Assembly: GCA_964342855.1 (NCBI GenBank)
Contig: CAYFIB010000007.1
Coordinates: 1 to 64,000, forward strand
Origin: JBCBJX01 sp964342855
GTDB lineage: Bacteria > Pseudomonadota > Alphaproteobacteria > Caulobacterales > Parvularculaceae
Length of the DNA: 64,000 bases
Direction of reading: 5' to 3'
A model generated the notes under the pieces. That model did no database searches, was not told the origin of the DNA, and saw nothing but the letters and a program-made list of their open reading frames with translations. Of the stretch, positions 17,801 through 25,271 are shown piece after piece. Within the stretch, counting starts at the first letter, position 1, and the number at the start of each line of letters is the position of its first letter. A program made the position numbers and the translations under genes.

Positions 17801-18069
17801 CCGTCAGTCACGGCGCGATCCTTCGCGTGCGGCCGAAGCTGATGACCGTCTTGACGATCATTGTCGGGCTGGCGCCGATCTTCTTCACCGAGGGCCTCGG
17901 ATCGGACGTGATGCGCCGCATCGCCCTGCCCATGCTGGGCGGGATGATCTCGACAACCCTCCTGACGCTGATCGTGATCCCCGTGATCTACACGGTCTGG
18001 GTCTCCCGCCAACTGGAAGATCGGCACGCTTCCGCTCTTGGCGACCGCCGTCCCGTGCCGCATAACTGA
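14878..18069 (+). CDS. cusA: Heavy-metal RND efflux pump CusA
   Basis: A 1063-residue inner membrane RND transporter of the heavy-metal efflux type, with two halves each of a large periplasmic loop and six membrane helices. The proton-relay region of helix 4 reads GAMVDASIVMVENASRK, typical of CusA/CzcA. The periplasmic segment with KIRMDMVSTGVRTPVGIKV carries the region that holds the copper-site methionines of CusA. It starts nine bases after cusB. With CusB and CusC it exports Cu(I), possibly Ag(I), from periplasm or cytoplasm to outside. Confidence 0.92.
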   Translation: MSDHEPSLTGHDPTKSWVAAIIDWSVRNQLIVLALAAALAVSGWLAVQRTPLDAIPDLTDTQVIIRTDFPGQSPQIVEDLVTYPLSTQLLGLPKTKDVRGASMFGTSFVYVIFEDDVDLYWARSRVVEALSRLGDVLPEAATPQIGPDATGVGWVYQYALVDRTGGTDLAELRSIQDWFLKLELSGVEGVAEVASVGGYVREYQVLIDPNRLRAFDVPIGRIAETVRTASAEVGGRVIEQGETEFMVRSSGYVDEREDLEQAVVYAEDGTPVTLGDIARIVEGPALRRGVVDLNGEGEVVAGIVVMRDGENALEVIDRVEAKLDQLRTGVPEGVQIVPVYNRAPLIEGAVSYLEHKLIEEGIAVALVTLIFLLHVRAAFVAIITLPLGVLGAFLVMSGQGVTANIMSLGGIAIAIGAMVDASIVMVENASRKLSGLDDPSPAERRAAILMAAKEVGPGVFFSLMIIVVSFLPVFALTGQSFRLFSPLAFTKTYAMAFAALLSVTLVPVLMIWLLRGRIRREEANPVNRFFVAAYRPVLALAMRFRWVTIGLTALLMLSALIPLSRTGSEFMPALYEGELLYMPSTLPGVSQTKVREILGQTNRVIAAVPEVESVFGKAGRADTATDPAPLTMIETWIRLKPREEWRSGITPDALIDDLNQRLQMPGLVNSWGYPIKIRMDMVSTGVRTPVGIKVTGDDLQEIERIAQEVEGVVANVPGTRSAFADRVLGGRYLEIRPDRAELARRNIDMGTFQMVVQTAIGGMPLSQSVEGRERYDILLRYDRPFRESAEDLHNILVPGVSGAHIPLGEVADIVFAEGPPMIRSENARLTGWVFVDIAGRDIGGYVSEAREVVAGAIELPTGYAIEWSGQYEQLEEAAARLQIAIPAAAGLIFLLLMLHFGRLDRTLMIMASLPFGLLGGLWALWIAGYDFSVAVAVGFIALGGIAVETAVVMLLYIDAQVREERPGDLTALVRAVSHGAILRVRPKLMTVLTIIVGLAPIFFTEGLGSDVMRRIALPMLGGMISTTLLTLIVIPVIYTVWVSRQLEDRHASALGDRRPVPHN

Positions 18070-18087
18070 CCCCTGAGGAGACATTTC

Positions 18088-18510
18088 ATGAAAGCGAACA
18101 TCCTACTCACCGCATCGATGCTGACCGTCGCCGCTTGCGGTGGATCCGGTGAGGCGACTGCGCCGGACAGCGCCGCGACGTCATCTGCGCCCTACGACAT
18201 GGCGGACCACGATATGTCCGGCCACGGCGAATCCATGGGCGACGGCGTGGCACATGGGGAGGGACGCATCGTCTCCGTCGACCTCGAGGAACGTCGGATC
18301 GAGATCGATCATGGACCGCTCAATGGCGCCGATATGGATGCGATGACCATGTTCTTCGGCACCACGCGCGATGTCGATCTGGCGACCCTCGCGGCCGGTG
18401 ACGAGATCATGTTCATGGTCAAGCAGGGCCGCGACGGGTCCTGGCGGGTGACCCATTTATGCGATCAGGGGGCAGAAATGAGTGACTGCATGGCTGAGAT
18501 GGGTCACTGA
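18088..18510 (+). CDS. cusF: CusF-like copper-binding lipoprotein
   Basis: A 140-residue protein with a lipoprotein signal (VAAC lipobox, Cys at about 17), a Met/His-rich linker (MADHDMSGHGESM) and a CusF-type OB-fold domain containing HGPLNGADMDAMTMFF, the region that carries the copper-binding Met residues of CusF. E. coli CusF is a free periplasmic protein; this one is predicted to be tethered to a membrane. GAGGAG lies nine bases before the start, and the gene follows cusA by 18 bases, so it is part of the same unit and probably passes copper to the pump. Confidence 0.8.
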   Translation: MKANILLTASMLTVAACGGSGEATAPDSAATSSAPYDMADHDMSGHGESMGDGVAHGEGRIVSVDLEERRIEIDHGPLNGADMDAMTMFFGTTRDVDLATLAAGDEIMFMVKQGRDGSWRVTHLCDQGAEMSDCMAEMGH

Positions 18511-18513
18511 TCC

Positions 18514-19233
18514 ATGGCGCTTCTGCGATGGGCCGTACGCGTTCACAAATGGCTCGCCTTGATTATCGGCGTCCAGGTCTTGCTATGGATTCTCGGCGGC
18601 TTTGTGATGAGCGTGCTGCCCATCGAACGTGTCCGCGGTGAGCACAAGATCGCCGACCACCCAACTCAGGCCGTCCTGCCCGGCGCCATTATCTCCCTGC
18701 AGGAGGCGGCGGAAGCTGCGGGTATGGACGCGGTCGACCATGCGGTCCTGACCCGTCTTCTTGGCGAGCCTGTGTGGGAGGTCCGTCAAGGCACGCGAAC
18801 CGCGATCGTCGATGCGGAAGCGGGCATCGTCCTTTCGCCGATATCCGAAGAGATTGCGAGGCGAGTGGCGGCGTATGACTTCGCGGGGGATGGGAAGGTT
18901 GCCACGGTGACGATCGTGAGTGATCCGCCCTCTGAGTACGGACCCGGCGGGCCCGTCTGGCAAGTACGGTTCGACGATGACGGAAACACGCGTCTGTATA
19001 TCGATCCTGATACGGGGGTCGTCCGTGCCCGCCGTTCAGATACCTGGCGGCTGTTCGATTTCTTCTGGCGCCTTCACGTCATGGATTATGACGACGGCGG
19101 CGACTTTAACCACCCGCTGCTCATTATTTCGGCAGGACTTGGTCTAATCGTGTCTGTCTCCGGGCTGACGATTCTGGTGTTCCGAATGCGCCGTTCCTAC
19201 GGACATTGGCAATCCACACGACGGCGGCGCTGA
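18514..19233 (+). CDS. PepSY-domain membrane protein
   Basis: A 239-residue protein with an N-terminal helix (HKWLALIIGVQVLLWILGG), a periplasmic PepSY-type region (TRLYIDPDTGVVRARRSDTWRLFDFFWRLH) and a C-terminal helix followed by a basic tail. The layout matches PepSY-associated membrane proteins, which are often found with metal uptake or respiratory genes. It starts three bases after cusF. Function is not established; membrane redox or metal handling is possible. Confidence 0.75.
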   Translation: MALLRWAVRVHKWLALIIGVQVLLWILGGFVMSVLPIERVRGEHKIADHPTQAVLPGAIISLQEAAEAAGMDAVDHAVLTRLLGEPVWEVRQGTRTAIVDAEAGIVLSPISEEIARRVAAYDFAGDGKVATVTIVSDPPSEYGPGGPVWQVRFDDDGNTRLYIDPDTGVVRARRSDTWRLFDFFWRLHVMDYDDGGDFNHPLLIISAGLGLIVSVSGLTILVFRMRRSYGHWQSTRRRR

Positions 19234-19616
19234 TGCGCAGCATACTTTCCGCTGCTTTGGTGCTCGGCGTACTTGTTCCTGCTCATCTCCTGCTGCCGCA
19301 GGAAGCATCGGTTGCCCTCGGCGCCGTGACCCTGGCGGTCATTGCCGGCGCCTATATCGGTTTCGCCGCTGCCACCGGGCAGGTGAGGGCGCTGGTCGAA
19401 GAATTGGGCGGGGCCAGTCTTTTCGGGATCGGGGCGCTTCTCGGTCTGCTCTGGCATCCTGTCGTCATTCCGGTCGCGCTCATCCTGCATGCGGGCTGGG
19501 ATCTGGCCCATCACAGCAATCTCTTCCGGTCTGACGTGCCCGGATGGTATATCCCTTTTTGTGTCTGGGTGGATATCGGACTCGGTGCGGTTCTTCTTGC
19601 GCTCTATCTGGTCTAA
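19233..19616 (+). CDS. Small membrane protein at the end of the cus unit
   Basis: About 127 residues with four hydrophobic helices and a HAGWDLAHHSN motif between them. The ATG at 19233 shares a base with the preceding stop (TGATG), indicating translational coupling. I do not recognise the family with confidence. The two adjacent histidines and the position at the end of the copper unit are compatible with metal binding, but nothing shows it directly. Confidence 0.6.
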   Translation: MRSILSAALVLGVLVPAHLLLPQEASVALGAVTLAVIAGAYIGFAAATGQVRALVEELGGASLFGIGALLGLLWHPVVIPVALILHAGWDLAHHSNLFRSDVPGWYIPFCVWVDIGLGAVLLALYLV

Positions 19617-19661
19617 CGATGTCAAGCCTGATGCGGGAGCGCTGTGCGTCGGTCGTCACGG

Positions 19662-20075
19662 CTACAGGAAGGGATTCTCGATCCTGAGACCTGCCACGTC
19701 CTGTCCGTGCTGCAGATCCTCCGAATACAGCGTTTTCGCGCCACAGCGGTGCGCGACGGCAAGGATCTGCGCATCCCACCAACTGAAGCGATATCGTTCG
19801 GCGAACTCCATCGCGGCGTCCTGGTCGTTACTCAGAACGGTTTCGACGGCGCAGACGAGGCGAATCGTCTCGATGTGAACGCGGATAGTCGGCCAGTCGA
19901 GACCCGCCTTGCGGTGTAGATTGACAGCGAATTCGCCGATCACCTGTGTCGAGACCCGCCGGTTGAGCCGATCCGATCGCAGGATCTCCTCGGCTCGGTC
20001 CGCTTTTCGAGTATCCGCGGAAACGAGGTAGAGAAGGACGTTAGTGTCGATGAAGACCGGCGGCTCACCGCTCAT
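19662..20075 (-). CDS. vapC: PIN-domain toxin VapC
   Basis: A 137-residue PIN-domain ribonuclease. The acidic active-site residues are visible: D10 (FIDTN), E48 (VIGEF), D101 (WWDAQIL) and D120 (YSEDL). VapC toxins cut RNA and stop growth when the antitoxin is lost. The start lies inside the antitoxin gene (11-base overlap), the standard order antitoxin then toxin. The pair sits between the copper block and the defence locus, where it could stabilise the island. Confidence 0.88.
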   Translation of the reverse strand: MSGEPPVFIDTNVLLYLVSADTRKADRAEEILRSDRLNRRVSTQVIGEFAVNLHRKAGLDWPTIRVHIETIRLVCAVETVLSNDQDAAMEFAERYRFSWWDAQILAVAHRCGAKTLYSEDLQHGQDVAGLRIENPFL

Positions 20076-20295
20076 GGGTGGCGTCGCGATCTATCTCGAC
20101 AGCCATGCCCAAGCGGCCACGCGCCTGGCGGAAAAGCGCGAAGCGCTCATCGAGGGTCAGAGCGCGCTCGACGCCGAACTGATGCTTCCCGAGAGAAAGA
20201 AGCTCGATGTCGTCGCCTTCCTTCAATCCGAGTTTGTCGACGAGATCGGCGGGCAGGCGCACGGCCAAACTGTTTCCCCATTTCGACACCTGCAT
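20065..20295 (-). CDS. vapB: AbrB/MazE-type antitoxin VapB
   Basis: A 76-residue antitoxin with an N-terminal swapped-hairpin DNA-binding domain (QVSKWGNSLAVRLPADLVDKLGLKEGDDIELL), the AbrB/SpoVT/MazE signature. The acidic C-terminal part should bind and block the toxin. GGAG lies before the ATG and a perfect dyad sits 17 bases upstream (20312-20337), so the pair probably represses its own promoter. Confidence 0.88.
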   Translation of the reverse strand: MQVSKWGNSLAVRLPADLVDKLGLKEGDDIELLSLGKHQFGVERALTLDERFALFRQARGRLGMAVEIDRDATHER

Positions 20296-20311
20296 GGTGA
20301 TCTCCGATCTG

Positions 20312-20337
20312 GATATACGTTTCCTTGCATGTATATC
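20312..20337. promoter_or_regulatory. Inverted repeat, likely vapBC operator
   Basis: GATATAC, twelve bases, GTATATC: a perfect 7-base dyad, 17 bases before the vapB ATG. AbrB-type antitoxins usually bind such AT-rich dyads at their own promoter. Confidence 0.65.
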
Positions 20338-20428
20338 ATGTTCTGCTGGTCACATGTCAATGTCCAGTCTGTTCGCCGGTATCGGAGCGTCCTATACCGG
20401 CCGAGAAGGCATGCCTTGGGCAGTAAGA

Positions 20429-20467
20429 ACTGTGCCACAAATCGGCCGGGGACTGTGCTACAAAATT
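20429..20467. repeat. Two tandem TGTGCCACAA-like repeats
   Basis: ACTGTGCCACAAAT at 20429 and ACTGTGCTACAAAATT at 20452, exactly 23 bases apart. Repeats of this spacing can be transposase-binding ends of an insertion sequence (IS21-type ends have internal repeats), but no transposase gene is present and the assignment is a guess. Confidence 0.35.
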
Positions 20468-20923
20468 CGTCTCGACATGCATTATGTCATTGATATATAA
20501 CAGAAAAAAGTTCGTTTCTAGGCCCGTCACTGGGCTCGAACTCGGCCGCTAGCAGAATAATTTCCCCACGGATTAGGCAGGGAAATACGCCATCAATATT
20601 GCACTAATAATTGTACTAAAAAATTACCTACCACGCTCGGTTAGGCTTTTGAATTAGAGCAATATGCTGCTGAACTGGAGACTTCTCGACAGCCTCGTAG
20701 TGAGCTTCGACCGATCAATCTGCCGGAGACAGTGAGGTTCGATGTTCCGCGCTAAATGGGTTTTGAAAGGGGGAGCGCTGGGGCTGCACTACAATAAGCA
20801 AAGTGTTGGCGTCACAGTCCGTGCGCTGATGATCGTTAAGTCGTCGAGAGTGCCATGGTTTGGGGGCTGATTTCGAGCTCTGTCACCCGCACCATTCGCT
20901 TTGAAATACTGTCGAGATTGCTC

Positions 20924-20944
20924 CAACGATCAGGCTGATCGTTG
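20924..20944. promoter_or_regulatory. Perfect 21-bp dyad upstream of the TerB gene
   Basis: CAACGATCA, GGC, TGATCGTTG. A further half-site, TGATCGTT, occurs at 20830-20837. This is operator-like, about 280 bp before the proposed TerB start. No regulator gene is adjacent. Confidence 0.4.
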
Positions 20945-21223
20945 ATGAGCTGGTGGGCTCCTCATTGATCGGCTGCGATCTTCGGCGTCCACGCTTTTTT
21001 GTTCCAGAGCTTTTTTAGCTCGTGGCATATGTGAAAGATGCCAAAACTTTCAATCGCACTACGATTCAAGGTGCCGTTATGGGCTATGCCCTACGAAACC
21101 CGCGACGCAAGTGGAGGTGCCTACCTGACAGGCATCCGTTCCCATCGGCGGATCGCCGTCAGGGGAGTGGAAAGATGCACAACTTCAAGGCACAACGTAA
21201 AGGAGAAGGCGAAGGGGCCTATT

Positions 21224-23968
21224 GTGAACGGAAAAAGAGGCGTCATCCGGCTTCGTATCGCCGTTGCAGCGCTTGTTACCCTAGGCGCGGCCATTGTTGA
21301 TGTGCCTGCTGTTGCCCAGGACGCCTCTCTTAAACTTGTTCAGGAACGTCTCACGGAAGCCGGTTACGATCCCGGCCCTGCCGATGGCTTCGACGGTCCG
21401 CGGACGCGCCGCGCGATTGAAGCCTATCAGCGTGATAAACGACTCGCGGTGACCGGCACGGCGGATGCAGCGACCCTGGACGCGCTGCGCGTGCTGCAAG
21501 AGCCTCCGACCCCGACAGTAATCAACGCATCATCGGACGCGCCGTCCTTGCGCGACAATGCAGCTGGCTCCGCTTTCGCCCAGACAGCCGAACGCGCCTC
21601 GACTACAACCCCCGACGCCTCCAGCCGTCTCGCCTTGGTGGCCGCCCTGATCGCTGTCGCCATCGGGGTGTTTTGGATGCGGCGTCGGAAAAGAGCGTCG
21701 GCAATCAACGCGCCGCCAGCGCCTGCTCCTAAGACACGCGCCGAACGCGAGGGTCAGAGGCGATCCGAAGCCGCAGAGCTGCTAGACCGAGCTCTTGGTC
21801 GCCTCGATGCTGGCGGGCACACCAGCGCCGCTGCACAGCTTTCAACGCGGGGCGCCGACGCCGTTCGCAGCGCCAGCGATAAAGCGACGCCCTCAAATCA
21901 AACGAAAGCGAGAGGGTGGGTGGCGGCGGGCTCGACGGCCACTGTTGCCGGGCGCGCGATCGGCGGCATGGTCTATCTCGGCCCGGGGCCGCGCGATAAA
22001 AGAGGCGGCGCGCCCTGCGGGGCGTTCATCGATCCCTCGCTCTCAGTCGCCAAAAAGGGCGGTGACCTCGATGGGTCCGGCATGTCCTATTGGCCGAAAT
22101 ACAGCCAGATGTCGGCCGTTTCGCGAGCCACGTATCTCGATTGGCTCGCTTCGGGCCGCCAGGATCCCGGCTACAATGTCGGCTATATGTTTCTCTATTT
22201 CTACGGGCTGGAGCGGCGTTTCTTGGTCGATGATCCGGACCGCGATGAACGTGAGCAGATCGTCAGGGAAGTCGAGCGGCTCTTGTCAATTTATGGCGGG
22301 AACGGATCGGTTTCGACCTATCTCGGGCGCTTCCTCGATGTGGCGCGGCTCGCGCTTCTGGACGATGACACCATTCCGTCCGTCAGCCGCACGGCCTTTG
22401 AGTTCCCGGTCGTGCTCGCCGTCGCGCTTGGGCGAAAGATCGCGCGGGGCGAGGCTTTGAACGCCGATTGGGTGCGGGCGTGGTGGCGCGCCCATCCGGA
22501 AGCGCAGGTCCGCACCCCGGCGCGCCGATGCGAGGCAGAGTTCAACGCGCTCTTTAGCGTGCTGTTCGCCGAAGCCTACCCGAGCGGAATGGCGATCACG
22601 CGCCCGAAGCGAACCCTAAGCGGCGCTTACAGGGCTGCCTCCGGTGAATTCTCCGCCGACTATGCGCCGCTGGAGGCCGGCGAAGCTCTTCCTGATGTTT
22701 CCGGGCTCCGCAAACCGGTAACTGACGCCCAGCGGCTCGCAGACCAGGCGATGGAGCGGCTCGACAAATTCAGCCGCTTTCTGGGCCGAACGCCCGATGG
22801 TCGTGGATCCTTCGAAGCTTTCGCCCTATTGCCTGCCGAGATCAGAGACGCGTTTCCGTCTTCGGGAATCGACGCGATTGCCTCTTGGGCCAAAGATATC
22901 GTTACGAACGGCGGCGACATCGGCGCCGGAGCGCTGATTCAACGGTTAGAAGGCGCGCGGCCGGAAAAGCTCACCCGCAAGCATTTGACCGGTGCTGCCG
23001 ATGCTCTGGCGATGGTCGGCCATGGCCTCGCGCCGGATCCGCGCTTTGCGCTTCGACCGCCACGACTCGACGAGCCTGTCATTTTGTTCCGCCTCCAGGA
23101 CCAAGCAGCGGTGGCGGAAGGGGCCAGCGACGCTTACCGCGCAGCCCTTTTGCGCCTGGGGCTCGGCGTTTTCGTGGCGCAAGCCGACGGTGATGTGGCG
23201 ACTTCCGAACGGGAGGCGCTCGCCGAAGCGATCAAGAACGCTGACGACGTGACAGCGGACGAGCGTGCCCGCTTAGCAGCCAATCTGCGCTGGATGTTGA
23301 CGGTGCCGCCGAATATGACGGCGTTCCGCGCGCGGTTGAAAGCGCTCGGCGCTGAAGAAAAAGGCATTGTGCGCGCAAGCGTCGTCGCGATGGCGCATGC
23401 GGACGGCGTCATCCGGCCTGGCGAGATCAACGGTCTTGAAAAGCTCTACAAGGCGATGGGTCTTGATCCCCACACGGTCTATAGTGATCTGCATGCGGGC
23501 ACGGCGAGCGATGCACCGGTCCCGGTGCGCACGGCGACGGGCGGTCTTGGCGGCGAAGCCATCCCGGATGAGGCGGCGCCTGCGAACGGTTTATCCCTCG
23601 ACCGGTCGCGGATCGCCGACATCGCGGACCAGACTGAACGTGTCTCGCGCGTGCTCGGCGACATCCTTGGCGCGGAAGAGCCAGACGACACTGAAGAGAC
23701 GGACGATGAAGGAGCGGTCCTTGGTGGTCTCGCGCCCGTCCATGCGGGCATTGTCGTCGAGCTCCTCGCCAAACCCCATTGGACAGATGACGAGATGCAG
23801 GAGCTGATCGGGCGGCGTGGGCTGATGATCGACGGCGCGCTTGAGGCAATCAACGAATGGTCCTTCGACCGGTTCGACGACGCGTTGATTGACGCCTATG
23901 AAGGCTACGATCTGCACCCGGATATTTCAAAACAGATAGAGGAGGCGCGTGCGGTCAGCTATGGTTAA
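21224..23968 (+). CDS. sngA: Membrane-anchored TerB protein with peptidoglycan-binding domain (SngA-like)
   Basis: A 914-residue multidomain protein. Order seen: signal sequence (residues 1-32, ending PAVAQ), peptidoglycan-binding domain (about 34-92, VQERLTEAGYDPGPADG and TRRAIEAYQ), linker, membrane helix (136-152) with WMRRRKR on its cytoplasmic side, then TerB-N (about 230-480, with MSYWPKYSQM and GYMFLYFYGLERR), TerB (about 640-755, acidic motifs ADGDVATSE and AHADGVIRPGE) and TerB-C (about 800-914). The GTG at 21224 follows GAAGGGG by six bases and gives a clean signal sequence; the longer frame from 21038 does not. It overlaps the ATPase gene. TerB plus ATPase plus helicase is the Shango gene set; the outside wall-binding part suggests sensing at the envelope. 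Confidence 0.8.
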   Translation: MNGKRGVIRLRIAVAALVTLGAAIVDVPAVAQDASLKLVQERLTEAGYDPGPADGFDGPRTRRAIEAYQRDKRLAVTGTADAATLDALRVLQEPPTPTVINASSDAPSLRDNAAGSAFAQTAERASTTTPDASSRLALVAALIAVAIGVFWMRRRKRASAINAPPAPAPKTRAEREGQRRSEAAELLDRALGRLDAGGHTSAAAQLSTRGADAVRSASDKATPSNQTKARGWVAAGSTATVAGRAIGGMVYLGPGPRDKRGGAPCGAFIDPSLSVAKKGGDLDGSGMSYWPKYSQMSAVSRATYLDWLASGRQDPGYNVGYMFLYFYGLERRFLVDDPDRDEREQIVREVERLLSIYGGNGSVSTYLGRFLDVARLALLDDDTIPSVSRTAFEFPVVLAVALGRKIARGEALNADWVRAWWRAHPEAQVRTPARRCEAEFNALFSVLFAEAYPSGMAITRPKRTLSGAYRAASGEFSADYAPLEAGEALPDVSGLRKPVTDAQRLADQAMERLDKFSRFLGRTPDGRGSFEAFALLPAEIRDAFPSSGIDAIASWAKDIVTNGGDIGAGALIQRLEGARPEKLTRKHLTGAADALAMVGHGLAPDPRFALRPPRLDEPVILFRLQDQAAVAEGASDAYRAALLRLGLGVFVAQADGDVATSEREALAEAIKNADDVTADERARLAANLRWMLTVPPNMTAFRARLKALGAEEKGIVRASVVAMAHADGVIRPGEINGLEKLYKAMGLDPHTVYSDLHAGTASDAPVPVRTATGGLGGEAIPDEAAPANGLSLDRSRIADIADQTERVSRVLGDILGAEEPDDTEETDDEGAVLGGLAPVHAGIVVELLAKPHWTDDEMQELIGRRGLMIDGALEAINEWSFDRFDDALIDAYEGYDLHPDISKQIEEARAVSYG

Positions 23969-25271
23969 GATCAAGCGGCGAGAGCGGGACACTATCATTC
24001 AAGCGTTGCGGGCGGGGGTGGTGCCGCGTCTTGGTCTGCAACACATCCAAGTCGGCCGCGTGCGCGAGATCGAACAACTCGTGGCGGATATGGACCGGAT
24101 CGCCGACGGCGGCGCGGCAATCCGCTTCGTGATCGGTGAATATGGGTCGGGGAAGACCTTTTTTCTCAACCTCATTCGCCTGGTGGCGCTGGAGAAAGGC
24201 CTCGTCGTCATGTCCGCCGATCTCGCTCCCGATCGGAGGCTCCATGCGACAGGCGGCCAGGCTCGCACTCTTTATGCGGAGATGGCCCGCAATTGCTCGA
24301 CCCGGACAAAACCTGACGGCGGCGGTCTTGCCAGCGTCGTTGAGCGGTTCGTCGGCGAGGCGCACAGGGACGCTGAGGCCGAAGACCTCAACACCGGCGA
24401 TGTCATCAAAGAACGCCTGGGGCATCTTGAGGAACTGACCAACGGCTTTGAGTTCGCCGAAGTCATTCGCCGCTATTGGGAGGGGCACGAACATGGAGAC
24501 GAGGACCTCAAAACAGCGGCCTTGCGATGGCTGAGGGCCGAGTTCGCAACGCGCACCGATGCCCGTCAGGCGTTAGGCGTCCGCACGATCATTGATGACG
24601 CCAGCGTCTATGATCATCTGAAACTCATGGGCGTCTTCGTTCGCGAAGCGGGATATAAGGGTCTCCTCGTTTCGCTCGATGAGATGGTCAATCTCTACAA
24701 GCTGACGCACTCCCAGGCCCGCAACGCCAATTACGAACAAATCCTCCGTATCTTGAACGATGTGCTTCAAGGAAGCGCCGCGCATCTCGGTTTTATCTTC
24801 GGCGGGACCCCGGATTTCCTGATGCATACGCGGCGCGGTCTCTACTCCTATGAGGCCCTTCAGTCGCGCCTCGCGGAAAACACGTTCGTTCGTGAGGGGC
24901 TTGTCGATCTTTCAGGTCCCGTGATCAAGCTCTCCAATCTGACGCCTGAGGACCTTTTCGTGCTGTTGTCAAACGTCCGACGCGTGATGCAGGGCGACGA
25001 GGGCGCGTTGCCTGATGAGGCCCTTGAAGCCTTCATGATGCACTGTGATCAAAGGATCGGCGAAGCCTATTTCCGAACGCCGCGCAACACGGTGACGGCC
25101 TTTGTGAATCTGTTGTCCGTTCTCGAACAAAATCCGGGGGTCGATTGGCGGGACCTTGTCGACGCGGTGGAGATCGCTGCGGATGGCGGCGATGATCTGA
25201 GCGACATCACCGATGACGGCGCCGCTGCTCCGCCGAGCGAAGACGACGATCTGGCGAGTTTCAAACTCTAG
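23961..25271 (+). CDS. sngB: DUF2791/BrxD-like P-loop ATPase (SngB-like)
   Basis: A 436-residue ATPase. Walker A is GEYGSGKT (59-66), Walker B is LLVSLDE (235-241), and FIFGGTPDF follows as a likely sensor region. The N-terminal RRRERDTIIQALRAGVVPRLGLQHIQVGR type segment is characteristic of the DUF2791 family, to which BREX BrxD and the Shango ATPase belong. The start is ATG at 23961, overlapping the TerB gene by eight bases; a GTG at 23949 lies closer behind an AGAGGAGG and is the alternative. The acidic C-terminus is probably flexible. It is likely a loader or switch for the helicase. Confidence 0.85.
   Translation: MVKIKRRERDTIIQALRAGVVPRLGLQHIQVGRVREIEQLVADMDRIADGGAAIRFVIGEYGSGKTFFLNLIRLVALEKGLVVMSADLAPDRRLHATGGQARTLYAEMARNCSTRTKPDGGGLASVVERFVGEAHRDAEAEDLNTGDVIKERLGHLEELTNGFEFAEVIRRYWEGHEHGDEDLKTAALRWLRAEFATRTDARQALGVRTIIDDASVYDHLKLMGVFVREAGYKGLLVSLDEMVNLYKLTHSQARNANYEQILRILNDVLQGSAAHLGFIFGGTPDFLMHTRRGLYSYEALQSRLAENTFVREGLVDLSGPVIKLSNLTPEDLFVLLSNVRRVMQGDEGALPDEALEAFMMHCDQRIGEAYFRTPRNTVTAFVNLLSVLEQNPGVDWRDLVDAVEIAADGGDDLSDITDDGAAAPPSEDDDLASFKL

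Larger units (their letters stand above)
20338..21223. other. 886-bp gene-free region before the defence genes
   Basis: No open frame here has a ribosome site or a recognisable domain. The stretch 20560-20660 is clearly richer in A+T than the flanks. It holds two tandem 23-base-spaced repeats (20429-20467) and a perfect 21-bp dyad (20924-20944). It may be a relic of an insertion sequence plus the promoter region of the TerB gene. Confidence 0.4.

Noticed and set aside
21224..23968. Tellurite resistance operon
   Set aside because: A TerB domain is present but no terA, terC, terD or terE genes are near; the gene neighbours are an ATPase and a helicase.
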